Shown: piece by piece, positions 45,230 to 53,647 of the stretch
Numbering within the stretch: position 1 is the stretch's first letter
Layout: every line of letters starts with the position of its first letter
NCBI GenBank assembly: GCA_905236065.1
Contig: CAJONZ010000095.1
Coordinates: forward strand, 1 to 64,000
Direction: 5' to 3'
DNA length: 64,000 nucleotides
Source of the DNA: an uncultured Bacteroidaceae bacterium
Lineage (GTDB): Bacteria; Bacteroidota; Bacteroidia; Bacteroidales; Bacteroidaceae
Position numbers and translations under genes: made by a program
The notes under the pieces: model-generated
What the model saw: the letters and a program-made list of their open reading frames with translations, nothing else
What the model was told of the DNA's origin: nothing
The model's database searches: none

Positions 45230-46344
45230 TACTTCAAATACCTGCTATACTCACATGCTGCCAACAGCCAGGCACCTGTGCCGAATGGGGCCTGCGAGCG
45301 GGCATCCACTGTGCGGGTGGGGTCTGGCTTCTCGCCGATGGGCTGCACGAAGCCGATGCTGCCGTCCGGCTGCAAAGCCTTTGTATAGAGATAGTTCCAC
45401 GCCTTGTCAATGCACGGCTTGTAGTCCTTGGCGGGCAGGATGCCATTGTTCACACCCCACAGGATGCCGTAGGTGAAGAACGCCGTACCGCTGGTCTCGT
45501 AGCCCGGAGCGTCGTTCTCGCAGAGCATTGAGCGGCTCCAGTAGCCCCCCTCCTGCTGACATGCCTTCACGCCGGCGGCCAGCTTCTTGAAGCGATCTAC
45601 GTAGAAGGCCCTGTACTTGCAGTCCTTGGGCATGTCCTGCAATACCCTGGCTAGTCCGGCCAGCACCCAGCCGGCACCACGGGCCCAGAAGCTCTTGCCC
45701 TCGTTGCAGGCCGTCTTCACCTTCGGATACACGTACTTGCCATCGCGGTAGTACAGCTGGGTCTCCGTGTCGAAGAGCAGGCTGTCCGTCCAGTGGTAGC
45801 ATTCATACTGCTTATCAAGCAGTTTCTGGTCGTGGGTCACGGTGTAGAGCTTGGTGAAGATGGGCATACCCATGTACAGGGCGTCGGCCCACCACCAGTA
45901 GTCCTTCTCCTTGGTGGAGGCCTGATAGCACATCACCTCCAAACAACGCTCCAGCCGCTCCGCACGATGCTCCAGTTTGTACAGGTCAATATACACCTGG
46001 AAACAAATCTGCCAGTCGGCAAACAGCACGAAGTCCATCCCCTCGCCGTAGGTCGCATAGCGCCACTTCGACTTGTCGCGCTGTGTGGCACCCTTCCAGT
46101 GGTTATATTCCGCCCATTCGATGGCATAGTCCAGGTATTCCTGCTTGCCCGTCAGCTCATACACAGCCTGATTACCTGTGAAGTAGGCCGCATTGTCCCA
46201 GAAGCCCCGGCACTTTGCACTGTTGTGTGCTTGCCAATAGTTGTTTACTTTCTCAATGGCAGAGACAACCTCCTGCCTGGTCTGTGCCACGGCGGCCTGT
46301 GCGAAGAGCCCAACGCCCATGACGAATGTGAATAGTGCTTTCAT
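45229..46344 (-). CDS. GH105/GH88-type unsaturated glucuronyl (rhamnogalacturonyl) hydrolase
   Basis: 371 residues with a signal peptide ('VMGVGLFAQAAVAQ'). An (alpha/alpha)6-barrel pattern: 'YAIEWAEYNHWKG', 'WWWADALYMGMPIF' (catalytic Asp region), 'GKSFWARGAGWVLAGLARVL', 'YETSGTAFFTYGILWGVNNG'. These enzymes hydrate the unsaturated uronic acid left by polysaccharide lyases, acting in the periplasm here. No lyase or SusCD pair is adjacent, so it is a stand-alone enzyme. Flanked on both sides by 9-bp-period arrays. Confidence 0.88.
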   Translation of the reverse strand: MKALFTFVMGVGLFAQAAVAQTRQEVVSAIEKVNNYWQAHNSAKCRGFWDNAAYFTGNQAVYELTGKQEYLDYAIEWAEYNHWKGATQRDKSKWRYATYGEGMDFVLFADWQICFQVYIDLYKLEHRAERLERCLEVMCYQASTKEKDYWWWADALYMGMPIFTKLYTVTHDQKLLDKQYECYHWTDSLLFDTETQLYYRDGKYVYPKVKTACNEGKSFWARGAGWVLAGLARVLQDMPKDCKYRAFYVDRFKKLAAGVKACQQEGGYWSRSMLCENDAPGYETSGTAFFTYGILWGVNNGILPAKDYKPCIDKAWNYLYTKALQPDGSIGFVQPIGEKPDPTRTVDARSQAPFGTGAWLLAACEYSRYLK

Positions 46345-46368
46345 GCGTAAAGAGTATTTAGTTTTATA

Positions 46369-46440
46369 CGTTTTTTCCTGTTTTTTCTATGGTTTCTATA
46401 GCCTCTATAGCTCCTATAGCCCCTTAAGTCTCTCTTAATC
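46369..46440. repeat. 9-bp-period array with CTATAG core upstream of the GH105 gene
   Basis: CTAT words start at 46387, 46396, 46405 and 46414; the next unit position (46423) holds CTTAAG, and weaker units extend to both sides. The core CTATAG is self-complementary. The array lies between the gene's -7 box and its ATG, so it would be in the 5' leader. Confidence 0.8.
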
Positions 46441-46444
46441 CCCG

Positions 46445-46452
46445 CAAAGATA
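46445..46452 (-). promoter_or_regulatory. -7 box of the GH105 gene
   Basis: TATCTTTG on the minus strand, about 100 bases before the ATG at 46344; no clear -33 box. Confidence 0.5.
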
Positions 46453-46482
46453 ACAGAGATTTATGAATTACGAGCGATGAAA

Positions 46483-47985
46483 TCAGGATTTTTTTACCTG
46501 AAGCCCCAGTTTTTTCGCTTCTTCTATTAATAACGCATGGGCAGGCGCGTACTCGTTGGGTATTTTTCCGTCCAAAATGGCGTCTTTGATGGCCGCCTTC
46601 AGGATGCCCACCTGGCGGCACGGATTCAGGCCGAACAGGGCCATGATGTCCTCGCCGCTCACGGGCGGCTGGAAGTTTCGGATGCGGTCTTTCTCCTCAA
46701 TCTCAACCAGTTTTTCCCTCACCAACTCAAAGTTCTGCTTGAACCGACGCCGTTTCTCCGCATTCTTCGAGGTGACGTCTGCCGTGCAGAGCAACATCAG
46801 GTCGTCGATGTCGTCACCGGCCTCAAACAGCAGTCGCCGCACCGCACTGTCGGTCACCTCCTCGTCGGCAATCACGATGGGGCGCATGTGCAATTCTACC
46901 AGCTTTTGCACGTATTTCATCTTCTCGTTCATCGGCAGCTTCATCCGTCGGAAGATGTTGGGAATCAGCTTTGCACCGATGTTGTTGTGGTTGTGGAACG
47001 TCCAGCCCGCCAAGTTGTCCCAGCGCTTCGACTTCGGCTTGCCAATGTCATGCAGCAGGGCTGCCCAGCGCAGCCACAGGCCGCCGTCCTCCTGTCCCAT
47101 GCCTTCGGTCTTCTGCCCCTCTTCCTTCGCCTGATACCGTTGCATCTTTGCCACATTGTCAAGCACTTCCAGCGTGTGGTAGAAATTGTCCTTGTGCGCC
47201 TTTCCGTTCCGCGTCTCTACGCCTTGCAAGGCTGTCAGCTCTGGGAAAATCAGCGCCAGCAGACCACACCGCTCCAGGTCGATGAACCCCTTCGACGGGG
47301 CGGGGGAGAGGATAATCTTGTTCAGTTCGTCGGCAATGCGCTCCGCGCTCACAATCTTGATGCGCTCCTTGTTGCGTTCCAGCGCCTCAAACGTCTCATC
47401 CTCAATGTAGAAGTTCAGCTGTGTAGCAAACCGTATGCAGCGCATCATGCGCAACGGGTCATCGCTGAACGTCACGTCTGGGTCCAGTGGCGTGGCGATG
47501 ATGCCGTCCTCCAAGTCGTACAGCCCATTGAACGGATCGACCAGTTCCCCGAACCGTTCGCGGTTCAGGCACAGTGCCATGGCGTTGATGGTGAAATCCC
47601 TGCGGTTCTGGTCCTCTTCCAGGGTGCCGTCCTCCGTGATGGGCTTCCGTGAATTGTGGTCGTAGCTCTCCCTTCGGGCACCCACGAACTCCACCTCCAT
47701 CTGCTTGTATTTCAGTTGAGCCGTGCCGAAATTGCGGTAGATGGCAATGTTCGCCTTGCCCAACCGCTGCTTCAGTGCCTCGGCAATGACGATGCCTGGT
47801 CGCTCGATGCCCTTCCCCACAACCACCACGTCAATATCCTTCGACGGGCGTTCCAGGAACAGGTCGCGCACCCATCCGCCAATCACATAGCACTCCAGCC
47901 CCAGCTCATCCGCCGTCTCACCAATCAATTTGAAAATCGGATGCTCCAAAGCTTTCAGTATATCCTCTTCTGTCAAATGTCTCAT
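46483..47985 (-). CDS. CCA-adding-type tRNA nucleotidyltransferase with HD domain
   Basis: 500 residues from 'MRHLTEEDILKALEHP'. N-terminal nucleotidyltransferase 'YVIGGWVRDLFLERPSKDIDVVV' (GG then DxD), RNA-binding head 'RRDFTINAMALCLN' and 'DPLRMMRCIRFATQL', then an HD phosphohydrolase domain ('WAALLHDIGKPKSK'). Either a CCA-adding enzyme or poly(A) polymerase; the lone copy and full motif set favour CCA addition to tRNA 3' ends. The ORF-track start (48030) lies upstream of the -7 box, so ATG 47985 is used. Confidence 0.9.
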   Translation of the reverse strand: MRHLTEEDILKALEHPIFKLIGETADELGLECYVIGGWVRDLFLERPSKDIDVVVVGKGIERPGIVIAEALKQRLGKANIAIYRNFGTAQLKYKQMEVEFVGARRESYDHNSRKPITEDGTLEEDQNRRDFTINAMALCLNRERFGELVDPFNGLYDLEDGIIATPLDPDVTFSDDPLRMMRCIRFATQLNFYIEDETFEALERNKERIKIVSAERIADELNKIILSPAPSKGFIDLERCGLLALIFPELTALQGVETRNGKAHKDNFYHTLEVLDNVAKMQRYQAKEEGQKTEGMGQEDGGLWLRWAALLHDIGKPKSKRWDNLAGWTFHNHNNIGAKLIPNIFRRMKLPMNEKMKYVQKLVELHMRPIVIADEEVTDSAVRRLLFEAGDDIDDLMLLCTADVTSKNAEKRRRFKQNFELVREKLVEIEEKDRIRNFQPPVSGEDIMALFGLNPCRQVGILKAAIKDAILDGKIPNEYAPAHALLIEEAKKLGLQVKKS

Positions 47986-48010
47986 GTCTGTCTTTTCATT
48001 CTTTTCCGTG

Positions 48011-48018
48011 CAAAGGTA
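48011..48018 (-). promoter_or_regulatory. -7 box of the nucleotidyltransferase gene
   Basis: TACCTTTG on the minus strand, 25 bases before the ATG at 47985. Confidence 0.65.
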
Positions 48019-48121
48019 ACACAAAATCATGAGAAATCCCCCTTAAAACCTTTAACTTTTCATCTACGACGTTCATTTTTCCCTTTTCCCTTTTCGATTA
48101 CCCCTTTTCCTTTGTTTTTTC

Positions 48122-48199
48122 ACGCAGAACTCTATCCGAGACAACGCAGAACTCTATTCGATTTCACGCAGTACTCTACTGACGAAAAGAGTTAAGCGT
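48122..48199 (-). repeat. 78-bp four-unit repeat element, copy C (orientation F-F-F-R)
   Basis: Units at 48122, 48144, 48166 and 48185. Three direct units (ACGCAGAACTCTATC, ACGCAGAACTCTATT, ACGCAGTACTCTACT) and one decayed inverted unit (AAAAGAGTTAAGCGT). Same length and spacing as the other copies, despite mismatches that spoil the terminal hairpin. It lies 102 bp before the large palindrome. Confidence 0.9.
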
Positions 48200-48301
48200 T
48201 GTAATCGATTGAGAACAAGCAGGTCACAGACCCAGAAAACTTCTTTTGCTACGGAGCCAAGGACCCAAAGGAATTCTCGTTTGGGGGCTTCATGAATCAT
48301 G

Positions 48302-48570
48302 GGCCTCGGAGAGGCCGCACTATGAGTAACCCATGGTAAGGCGCGAGCCTCACCGTGGGTGTGCGGATAGGTCGCAACTGTCTGGCACTTCGACAGATGT
48401 GCCACACGCCGAGGCGTAGATTGAGGCCATGGCGGGCATCTACCATCCATGATGGTGTGGCACATCTGCCGAAGTGCCCTGTCCCTCCCTCTGCATACAC
48501 TTACCCACGGTGAGTCAGCCTGACAGCAGCCTTACCGTGGGTTATTCATAGTGCGACCTCTGTTGAGGTC
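48302..48570. repeat. ~270-bp quasi-palindrome of nested hairpins
   Basis: Arms pair from outside in: 48311-48342 with 48529-48560 (29 of 32), 48349-48360 with 48503-48514 (12 of 12), 48384-48407 with 48455-48478 (23 of 24). Each arm also folds locally: GGCCTC-GGA-GAGGCC (48302-48316), ACCCATGG...CCGTGGGT (48329-48360), GGCAC...GTGCC (48384-48403 and 48459-48478), ACCCACGG...CCGTGGGT (48503-48542) and GACCTC-TGTT-GAGGTC (48555-48570). GC-rich in an AT-rich intergenic region; no coding frame. Could be a structured RNA, a miniature mobile element or a protein-binding site. Confidence 0.85.
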
Positions 48571-48640
48571 ATGCAGGGTCTCCTTTTCCTCCCGTTCTCC
48601 TTAGAAATCAGAAAATATTTGCATTTTTTTTCAGAAATTT

Positions 48641-48671
48641 TTGGAGGCTTCGGGAATAAGTTGTAAATTTG
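48641..48671 (+). promoter_or_regulatory. promoter of the 1076-residue secreted protein
   Basis: TTG (48641-48643, in TTTTTGG), 20-base spacer, TAAATTTG (48664-48671). Transcription would start near 48678, giving a leader of about 195 bases, long for this window. Confidence 0.75.
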
Positions 48672-48677
48672 CGAATT

Positions 48678-48872
48678 AAAAATATTGTGAACGTAACTAT
48701 TCAGCATTAATTGCAAGTAGGCTGCTTCTATAATGATAGGATGGTTGCAATGGCGTTAAGCTACGACGGGTTGTTCAGGCTCAGGCCGTGTCAGCTAAGG
48801 AGTGTATGATGACGATATATCTATGTAACAGACATATTTTTTATTTTTTTACTAATCAAATATTTTAATTTT
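48678..48872 (+). promoter_or_regulatory. long 5' leader of the secreted protein gene (possible cis-regulatory RNA)
   Basis: The first ~130 bases are of mixed composition with self-complementary words (for example GGCTCAGGCCGTGTCAGC), the rest is AT-rich up to the ATG. I cannot fold it reliably or match it to a known riboswitch. Confidence 0.3.
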
Positions 48873-51800
48873 ATGTTCAAAAAAACAAAACATTTAATGG
48901 CGTTCTTTGCACTCGTTATGTGTGGAGGAACGATTAACGCTGCTGATGAGGATTACACAGGTCGCATCACAAATGCGAACTTGGCTTCAACAGAGGGTTG
49001 GACGCTTTCGGCAACAGGAGGTAATTGGAGCTCTATTCAAGGTTCTGCTCCTTCTTTTTGTATTGAGACTTATGCAGGATGGGGTAGTCTTGATTTGACT
49101 GTCTATTCTATGAAACAGAACGTTACATTGCCTTCTGGTAAGTATCGTGCTGAAGGTTATGCATTCTATCGTTATGGCCTGAATCACGACACTGATCCTA
49201 CAAAATCCTATGCAAAGTTTGTTGCTGGTGATTTTAGCGCTCCTGTGGTGACACTTGGAGGCGAAACGCTTGACGCAACTCTTACTGCCTATCCTAACAC
49301 TATGGGTGAGGCTTCTACGGCTTTCACAAACGGATATTATAAGAGTCAGGTTGAGTTTGCCATTGAGTCAGAAAGCACCATTGAATTCGGATACGAGGGA
49401 ACTCATGTCCTGAAGCAGTCTTGGTTCATTGCCGGACCTATCAAACTCTATCGTACTGGTGACTTCGATTACTCGCTTTACCAGGCTCAATTAGAGGGGC
49501 TGGTAAGCGATGCCAAAGCACTTCAGGGAGGGATTATGAATGGTGATGTTTCGTCTGCCCTTGATGACGTTGTCACTAAGTACGATGGAAAATCTTGCAA
49601 CAGTGTAGCAAACTACAATGCTGCATACACCGAATTGAATTCGGCTATTTCTAATGCCAGTTCCAGTATTGCCACCTATGCAGAGGCAAAGGTAATTCTT
49701 GATGCGGCTAATGCTTATGATTCATATGGTCAGGCCAGTTATGCTGGCAATGAGACTATCTCTGCCATCCAGTCTGCCTATGACGCAAGAAGCCTGACGG
49801 AAGTGACAGCCACTCAGAAGACTGCTGCAACCGCTGCACTCGCTACTGCATGTAAGGCCCAGAAACAGCCTGCTGATGGTTGCGACATGACTCCCTATAT
49901 CACTAACTCTGACTTTGATAGTGGAAATTATGACGGATGGACACGGGTAATACCTTACGGTGGCAACTGCGCTATTCAAGGTGGCTCACGCATGGAGTAT
50001 TGGGCAGGTAATGCTACTGATCGTGCTGCAGCTTCTTTCAATATTTATCAGGAACTGAACAATCTTCCGGCAGGTGCTTACACTGTTAGTGCAGATATGT
50101 ATAATTCTCTTAATGGCGAAGGTGGAGATTATACTGTTTTCTCACCCACTTGCGGTGTCTATGGCTCTTCCAGCAATGAGGAAGTGGCATTGGTAACCGA
50201 AGAAGGCACTACGCTGAAGACCTATACAACGGATGAGGTTCTTGTATTCCGTGGCAAGATGACTATCGGTACAAAGAACCCTGTTACTCCAATAGCAGCA
50301 CGTTGGTTCCTCTTTGACAATGTAAAACTGACATACGTTCGTCAGCTTACACCAGAAGAAATAGCTGCTAATATAGTTCCGGAAAGCATCAGCCTTGACC
50401 AGGAATCTGTCAACCTGAAAATTTATGGAACAGTTACACTTAATCCAACGATTCTTCCTGAGGATGCAAATGATAAGAGTGTGACATGGACTTCAAGCAA
50501 TGAGGCTGTTGCAACGGTTTCCAATGTCGGCGTTGTTAATGCTGTAGGTGTCGGCAGTGCAACTATTACAGCTACTGCTAATGGTGCTGACGGTGTAACT
50601 GCTACGGCGACAATTACCGTTACTGATGTGGATGCTGTAGCTGCACCTGCTTTCTATAGCGAAATTGCTGCTGGTGATTTCTATATTGTAAATGCTGCAA
50701 CAGGCAAATACCTCGGTGGTGCCAATGACTGGGGTACACATGCTTCAATGATTGAGCATGGTATTCCTTTCACTGTAGCTCTGAGTAACGGCAAATACAC
50801 GCTTGACTCGCATACATATAATAGTGGGACCGCTCACTTCTTGAATGGTGCGTATATTGATGGTGGAAGTGTAGAGCTTTACGTGACTCCTGTTGCTGAT
50901 GGCAAATATACTATTTCTACAGGCTCAACAAGTGGTTACTACTCAGCATACGAGAATTCTACTTATGTGGATATTCAGTCTGTTAACCCCAATAGTGTAC
51001 TTGCACAGTGGTACTTTGTTTCAAAGGCTGACCGCGACAAGTTGCTTGTTGACGCAACTGCTGAGAATCATGTAGATGCCACCTATTATATTAAGGAGGC
51101 AAACTTCAGCCGCAACTGGGGCACGACGGGCCAGAATGTCAGTGCTTGGACTGGTGATCATCAGAAGGGTGGTGACAATACCAACATGAACTCTATGGTT
51201 CAGAACGCCGCAGCCGATGTATATCAGATTATTGAGAACATTCCTAACGGTATATATACTGCAAAGGTGCAGGCCGTCACATCTGGTACTGCAAAGTTCT
51301 ATGCCAATGAGGTTGAAGCAGATATCGAAAGCAAGGACGACGTCACCAGCCAGCAGATTGCCTCTAACGCCTTTGGCGCAGGTTTCTTCACTACAACACT
51401 CCAAGTGACCGTGACCGACTGCACCCTGAAGATTGGCGTGAAGAGCGACGATACCGACAAGGTGCTCTACTTTGACAATTTTGAACTTTACATGACCGAA
51501 TACTTCGATGCATCTGCAACAATGGTAATCTCTGATGCAAAATGGGCTACATTCTGTGCTCCATTTGACGTGGTTATTCCTAAGGAAGAGGGCGTAGAAG
51601 CTTATACGATTGATCGTATAGAAGAAAATGGCTACACACTGCATAGGGAGGAAGTTGAGAATACTATTCCTGCAAATACTCCTGTTGTTTTGTATAGTGA
51701 AACTCCTGTAAACAAACCTGTTGCTGGTAAGAAGGTTGCTTATGTCGACCTTGTAGAAGGCTTACTGACAGGTGTTTATGCTGACACTCCCGCAAAGGTT

Positions 51801-52103
51801 GGTACACATGTTCTTCAGCATCGGACGGATTTGAATGGTGCCGTGGGTTTCTACGAAGTTAAGACCGAGGGTGTAACCACTGTTCCTGCTTACCGTGCAT
51901 ATCTCACTGTTCCTGCTGGTGCTAAGGCTCGTGCCTTCTTCTTCGACGGTGATGCTACCGCAATCGAAGCCGTATCAACTATCGCAGCTGATGAGATTGA
52001 GGCAATCTACACGACTGCTGGCGCACAGGTAGAGAGCCTGCAGAAGGGTTTGAACATCGTCGTACTGAAGAATGGCCAGACTCAGAAGGTATTCGTAAAG
52101 TAA
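48873..52103 (+). CDS. large secreted protein with Big_2 Ig-like domain and sorting-like C-terminus
   Basis: 1076 residues. Signal peptide ('HLMAFFALVMCGGTINAA'). N-terminal beta modules ('GRITNANLASTEGWTLSATG' then 'WFIAGPIKLYRTGDF'), a helical repeat region ~200-330, a second module 'YITNSDFDSGNYDGWTRVI', then a bacterial Ig-like Big_2 domain (~505-590: 'SISLDQESVNLKIYGTVTL' and 'VTWTSSNEAVATVS'), a 'GDFYIVNAATGKYLGGANDW' trefoil-like part, another jelly-roll-like module and a C-terminal 'IYTTAGAQVESLQKGLNIVV'. Probably a surface or secreted carbohydrate-binding protein; no catalytic motif seen. The codon usage is more AT-rich than that of core neighbours such as sppA. Confidence 0.7.
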   Translation: MFKKTKHLMAFFALVMCGGTINAADEDYTGRITNANLASTEGWTLSATGGNWSSIQGSAPSFCIETYAGWGSLDLTVYSMKQNVTLPSGKYRAEGYAFYRYGLNHDTDPTKSYAKFVAGDFSAPVVTLGGETLDATLTAYPNTMGEASTAFTNGYYKSQVEFAIESESTIEFGYEGTHVLKQSWFIAGPIKLYRTGDFDYSLYQAQLEGLVSDAKALQGGIMNGDVSSALDDVVTKYDGKSCNSVANYNAAYTELNSAISNASSSIATYAEAKVILDAANAYDSYGQASYAGNETISAIQSAYDARSLTEVTATQKTAATAALATACKAQKQPADGCDMTPYITNSDFDSGNYDGWTRVIPYGGNCAIQGGSRMEYWAGNATDRAAASFNIYQELNNLPAGAYTVSADMYNSLNGEGGDYTVFSPTCGVYGSSSNEEVALVTEEGTTLKTYTTDEVLVFRGKMTIGTKNPVTPIAARWFLFDNVKLTYVRQLTPEEIAANIVPESISLDQESVNLKIYGTVTLNPTILPEDANDKSVTWTSSNEAVATVSNVGVVNAVGVGSATITATANGADGVTATATITVTDVDAVAAPAFYSEIAAGDFYIVNAATGKYLGGANDWGTHASMIEHGIPFTVALSNGKYTLDSHTYNSGTAHFLNGAYIDGGSVELYVTPVADGKYTISTGSTSGYYSAYENSTYVDIQSVNPNSVLAQWYFVSKADRDKLLVDATAENHVDATYYIKEANFSRNWGTTGQNVSAWTGDHQKGGDNTNMNSMVQNAAADVYQIIENIPNGIYTAKVQAVTSGTAKFYANEVEADIESKDDVTSQQIASNAFGAGFFTTTLQVTVTDCTLKIGVKSDDTDKVLYFDNFELYMTEYFDASATMVISDAKWATFCAPFDVVIPKEEGVEAYTIDRIEENGYTLHREEVENTIPANTPVVLYSETPVNKPVAGKKVAYVDLVEGLLTGVYADTPAKVGTHVLQHRTDLNGAVGFYEVKTEGVTTVPAYRAYLTVPAGAKARAFFFDGDATAIEAVSTIAADEIEAIYTTAGAQVESLQKGLNIVVLKNGQTQKVFVK

Positions 52104-52137
52104 TTAATTAACCATTAAAACTCAGAATTTGAAAATT

Positions 52138-52341
52138 ATGAAAAAAATGTATGTAAAGCCTGAGATGATGGCTAATGAAATCACGATGGAGTCTCTTATC
52201 TGTCTTTCACTCCAGAGTGCCGCCGCCGACGACAGCGCTGCACTGGTGAAGGAGCGCGGTACCCGCACAGAGGTAGAGGCTGAGGATCCCGAGGAGATTC
52301 TCTCTATCGAGAACGAACCCAACTACGGTTCTATTTGGTAA
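52138..52341 (+). CDS. small protein of unknown function
   Basis: 67 residues from 'MKKMYVKPEMMANEITMESL'; the ORF-track start at 52129 is a TTG. Begins with the 'KKxYxKPE' pattern often seen on very short Bacteroidales proteins encoded next to secreted-protein genes; the rest is acidic ('EVEAEDPEEILSIENEP'). No signal peptide or membrane helix. It is 34 bp after the secreted-protein gene and ends in a terminator, so both are probably one transcript. Function unknown. Confidence 0.6.
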   Translation: MKKMYVKPEMMANEITMESLICLSLQSAAADDSAALVKERGTRTEVEAEDPEEILSIENEPNYGSIW

Positions 52342-52363
52342 TAACGCACTGAAATACATTTGG

Positions 52364-52402
52364 ACAGGCAGACAGGGAACTTTTCCTTGTCTGCCTGTTT
52401 TT
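52364..52402 (+). terminator. intrinsic terminator after the 67-residue protein
   Basis: 11-bp perfect stem (ACAGGCAGACA / TGTCTGCCTGT) followed by TTTTTG. Confidence 0.85.
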
Positions 52403-52428
52403 GATGCCAGCCCCTCCTTTTATTATTT

Positions 52429-52501
52429 CTACGGAGCCAAGGAGCCGGAGGAGTAGCGCCTTCGGCACTAAGGAGACTCCTTTTCCTCCTTGGCTCCGTA
52501 G
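52429..52501. repeat. large hairpin sharing the CTACGGAGCCAAGGA motif
   Basis: A 16-bp perfect outer stem (CTACGGAGCCAAGGAG), an AGGAG/CTCCT continuation, and an inner GCC-TTC-GGC stem-loop. The outer word recurs at 48249-48263 next to the palindrome. Confidence 0.75.
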
Positions 52502-52519
52502 CCTTTTGTTGTTTCTACC

Positions 52520-52576
52520 GAGGAGCCTGAGGAGGACTTCGCATGGCGAAGTGTGAAATTCCTCCTCAGGCCTCAG
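52520..52576. terminator. hairpin overlapping the end of the radical SAM gene
   Basis: GAGGAGCCTGAGGAGGA pairs with TCCTCCTCAGGCCTC with a 2-base bulge; inside is CTTCGC-ATG-GCGAAG. The right arm covers the minus-strand stop codon at 52566-52568. Third of three consecutive hairpins between convergent genes. Confidence 0.65.
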
Positions 52577-53537
52577 TGTTGCTGTAGGCCATGCCTTGGC
52601 GGATGTTGCGTTCGTCCATACGTTTGCGGAGGCGTTCGGTGAATTCGTAGTTCTTGAGGCCCCAGCCGGGGGTTGCGAGGAGGGAGGCGGGGGACTGGGA
52701 GACGAAGCGTTCGAGGACGAGGTTGGGACGCAGGTGGGCAATGAAGTCGCAGAGGAGGTCGATGTATGCCTCTACGGTGTAGAGGTGGAAGTCGCTGGGG
52801 TGGGCGGCGTATTCTTCGGCCATGCGGGTGCCCTTGATGAGTTGGAGCTGGTGGAGCTTGAGGGTGGTGACGGGCAGGGAGGAGAGGATGCGGGCCTCGT
52901 CGATGATTTGTTGACGGGTCTCGCCTGGTAGGCCGAGGATGAGGTGGATGCCGACGGGGATGCCGCTGGCGGCGGTGCGACGGATGGCGTCAACGGTCTG
53001 TGCATGGGTGTGGCCCCGGTTGATGCGTCGCAGGGTGGTGTCATAGACGGATTCCACGCCGTACTCGATGAGGACGGGGTGGGTTTGGTGGAGCTGGGAA
53101 AAGTAACGGAGCAGGGGCTGGGGCATACAGTCGGGCCGTGTGCCGATGACGAGGCCGATGACGTCGGGGACGGCGAGGGCCTCCTCGTAGCGGGCCTGGA
53201 GTGTGGGGAGGTCGGCATAGGTGTTGGTGTATGCCTGGAAGTAGGCGAGGTATTTCATGGCGGGATATTTGCGGGCGAAGAATTGCTTGCCTTCCTCCAG
53301 TTGCTGGGTGATGGTCTTGGTAGTGGCGCAGTAGGCGGGGTTGAAGGTCTGGTTGTTGCAGTAGGTGCAGCCGCCCGTGCCTACCGTGCCGTCGCGGTTG
53401 GGGCAGGTGAAGCCTGCGTTGATGGATATTTTCTGGGTCTTGCAGCCCAGGAGGCCGGTGAGCCAGGGGCCATATTCGTTGTAGCGGGGTGAGGACTGCT
53501 CAGAGGTGAAATTTGTATTTTCCGATGGAGTTTTCAT
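52566..53537 (-). CDS. TIGR01212-family (YhcC-like) radical SAM protein
   Basis: 323 residues from 'MKTPSENTNFTSEQSS'. The cluster motif is 'CPNRDGTVGTGGCTYCNN', with the spacing of this family rather than plain CxxxCxxC. 'YFQAYTNTYADLPTLQARYEEA' and 'GIPVGIHLILGLPGETRQQI' are other family segments. Binds a 4Fe-4S cluster and SAM; the substrate is not established. The ORF-track start (53612) is upstream of the promoter, so ATG 53537 is preferred. Confidence 0.93.
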   Translation of the reverse strand: MKTPSENTNFTSEQSSPRYNEYGPWLTGLLGCKTQKISINAGFTCPNRDGTVGTGGCTYCNNQTFNPAYCATTKTITQQLEEGKQFFARKYPAMKYLAYFQAYTNTYADLPTLQARYEEALAVPDVIGLVIGTRPDCMPQPLLRYFSQLHQTHPVLIEYGVESVYDTTLRRINRGHTHAQTVDAIRRTAASGIPVGIHLILGLPGETRQQIIDEARILSSLPVTTLKLHQLQLIKGTRMAEEYAAHPSDFHLYTVEAYIDLLCDFIAHLRPNLVLERFVSQSPASLLATPGWGLKNYEFTERLRKRMDERNIRQGMAYSNTEA

Positions 53538-53562
53538 GCGTCTTTCTGTCAAGTTTGGGTTG

Positions 53563-53594
53563 CAAAGATAGAGATTTTTCGGAAAAATCGTCAA
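53563..53594 (-). promoter_or_regulatory. promoter of the radical SAM gene
   Basis: Minus-strand TTG (53594-53592, in TTTTTG), 21-base spacer, TATCTTTG (53570-53563). Back to back with the rplM promoter: the two -33 boxes are 17 bp apart. Confidence 0.8.
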
Positions 53595-53611
53595 AAAGAG
53601 CACGGAAATCA

Positions 53612-53641
53612 TTGTCGGGAATGAAAAAAATCGTATCTTTG
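53612..53641 (+). promoter_or_regulatory. promoter of the rplM ribosomal run
   Basis: TTG (53612-53614), 19-base spacer, TATCTTTG (53634-53641). Confidence 0.8.
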
Positions 53642-53647
53642 CAAGCC

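Noticed and set aside
45229-46344. A polysaccharide utilisation locus around the GH105 gene (and around the GH43 gene at 59873)
   Set aside because: No SusC/SusD pair, lyase or sensor/regulator is adjacent; neighbours are housekeeping or peptidase genes.
48154-48465. 103-codon minus-strand ORF across repeat copy C and half of the palindrome
   Set aside because: The underlying DNA is explained by inverted repeats, and the protein is Pro/Arg/His-rich without any motif.
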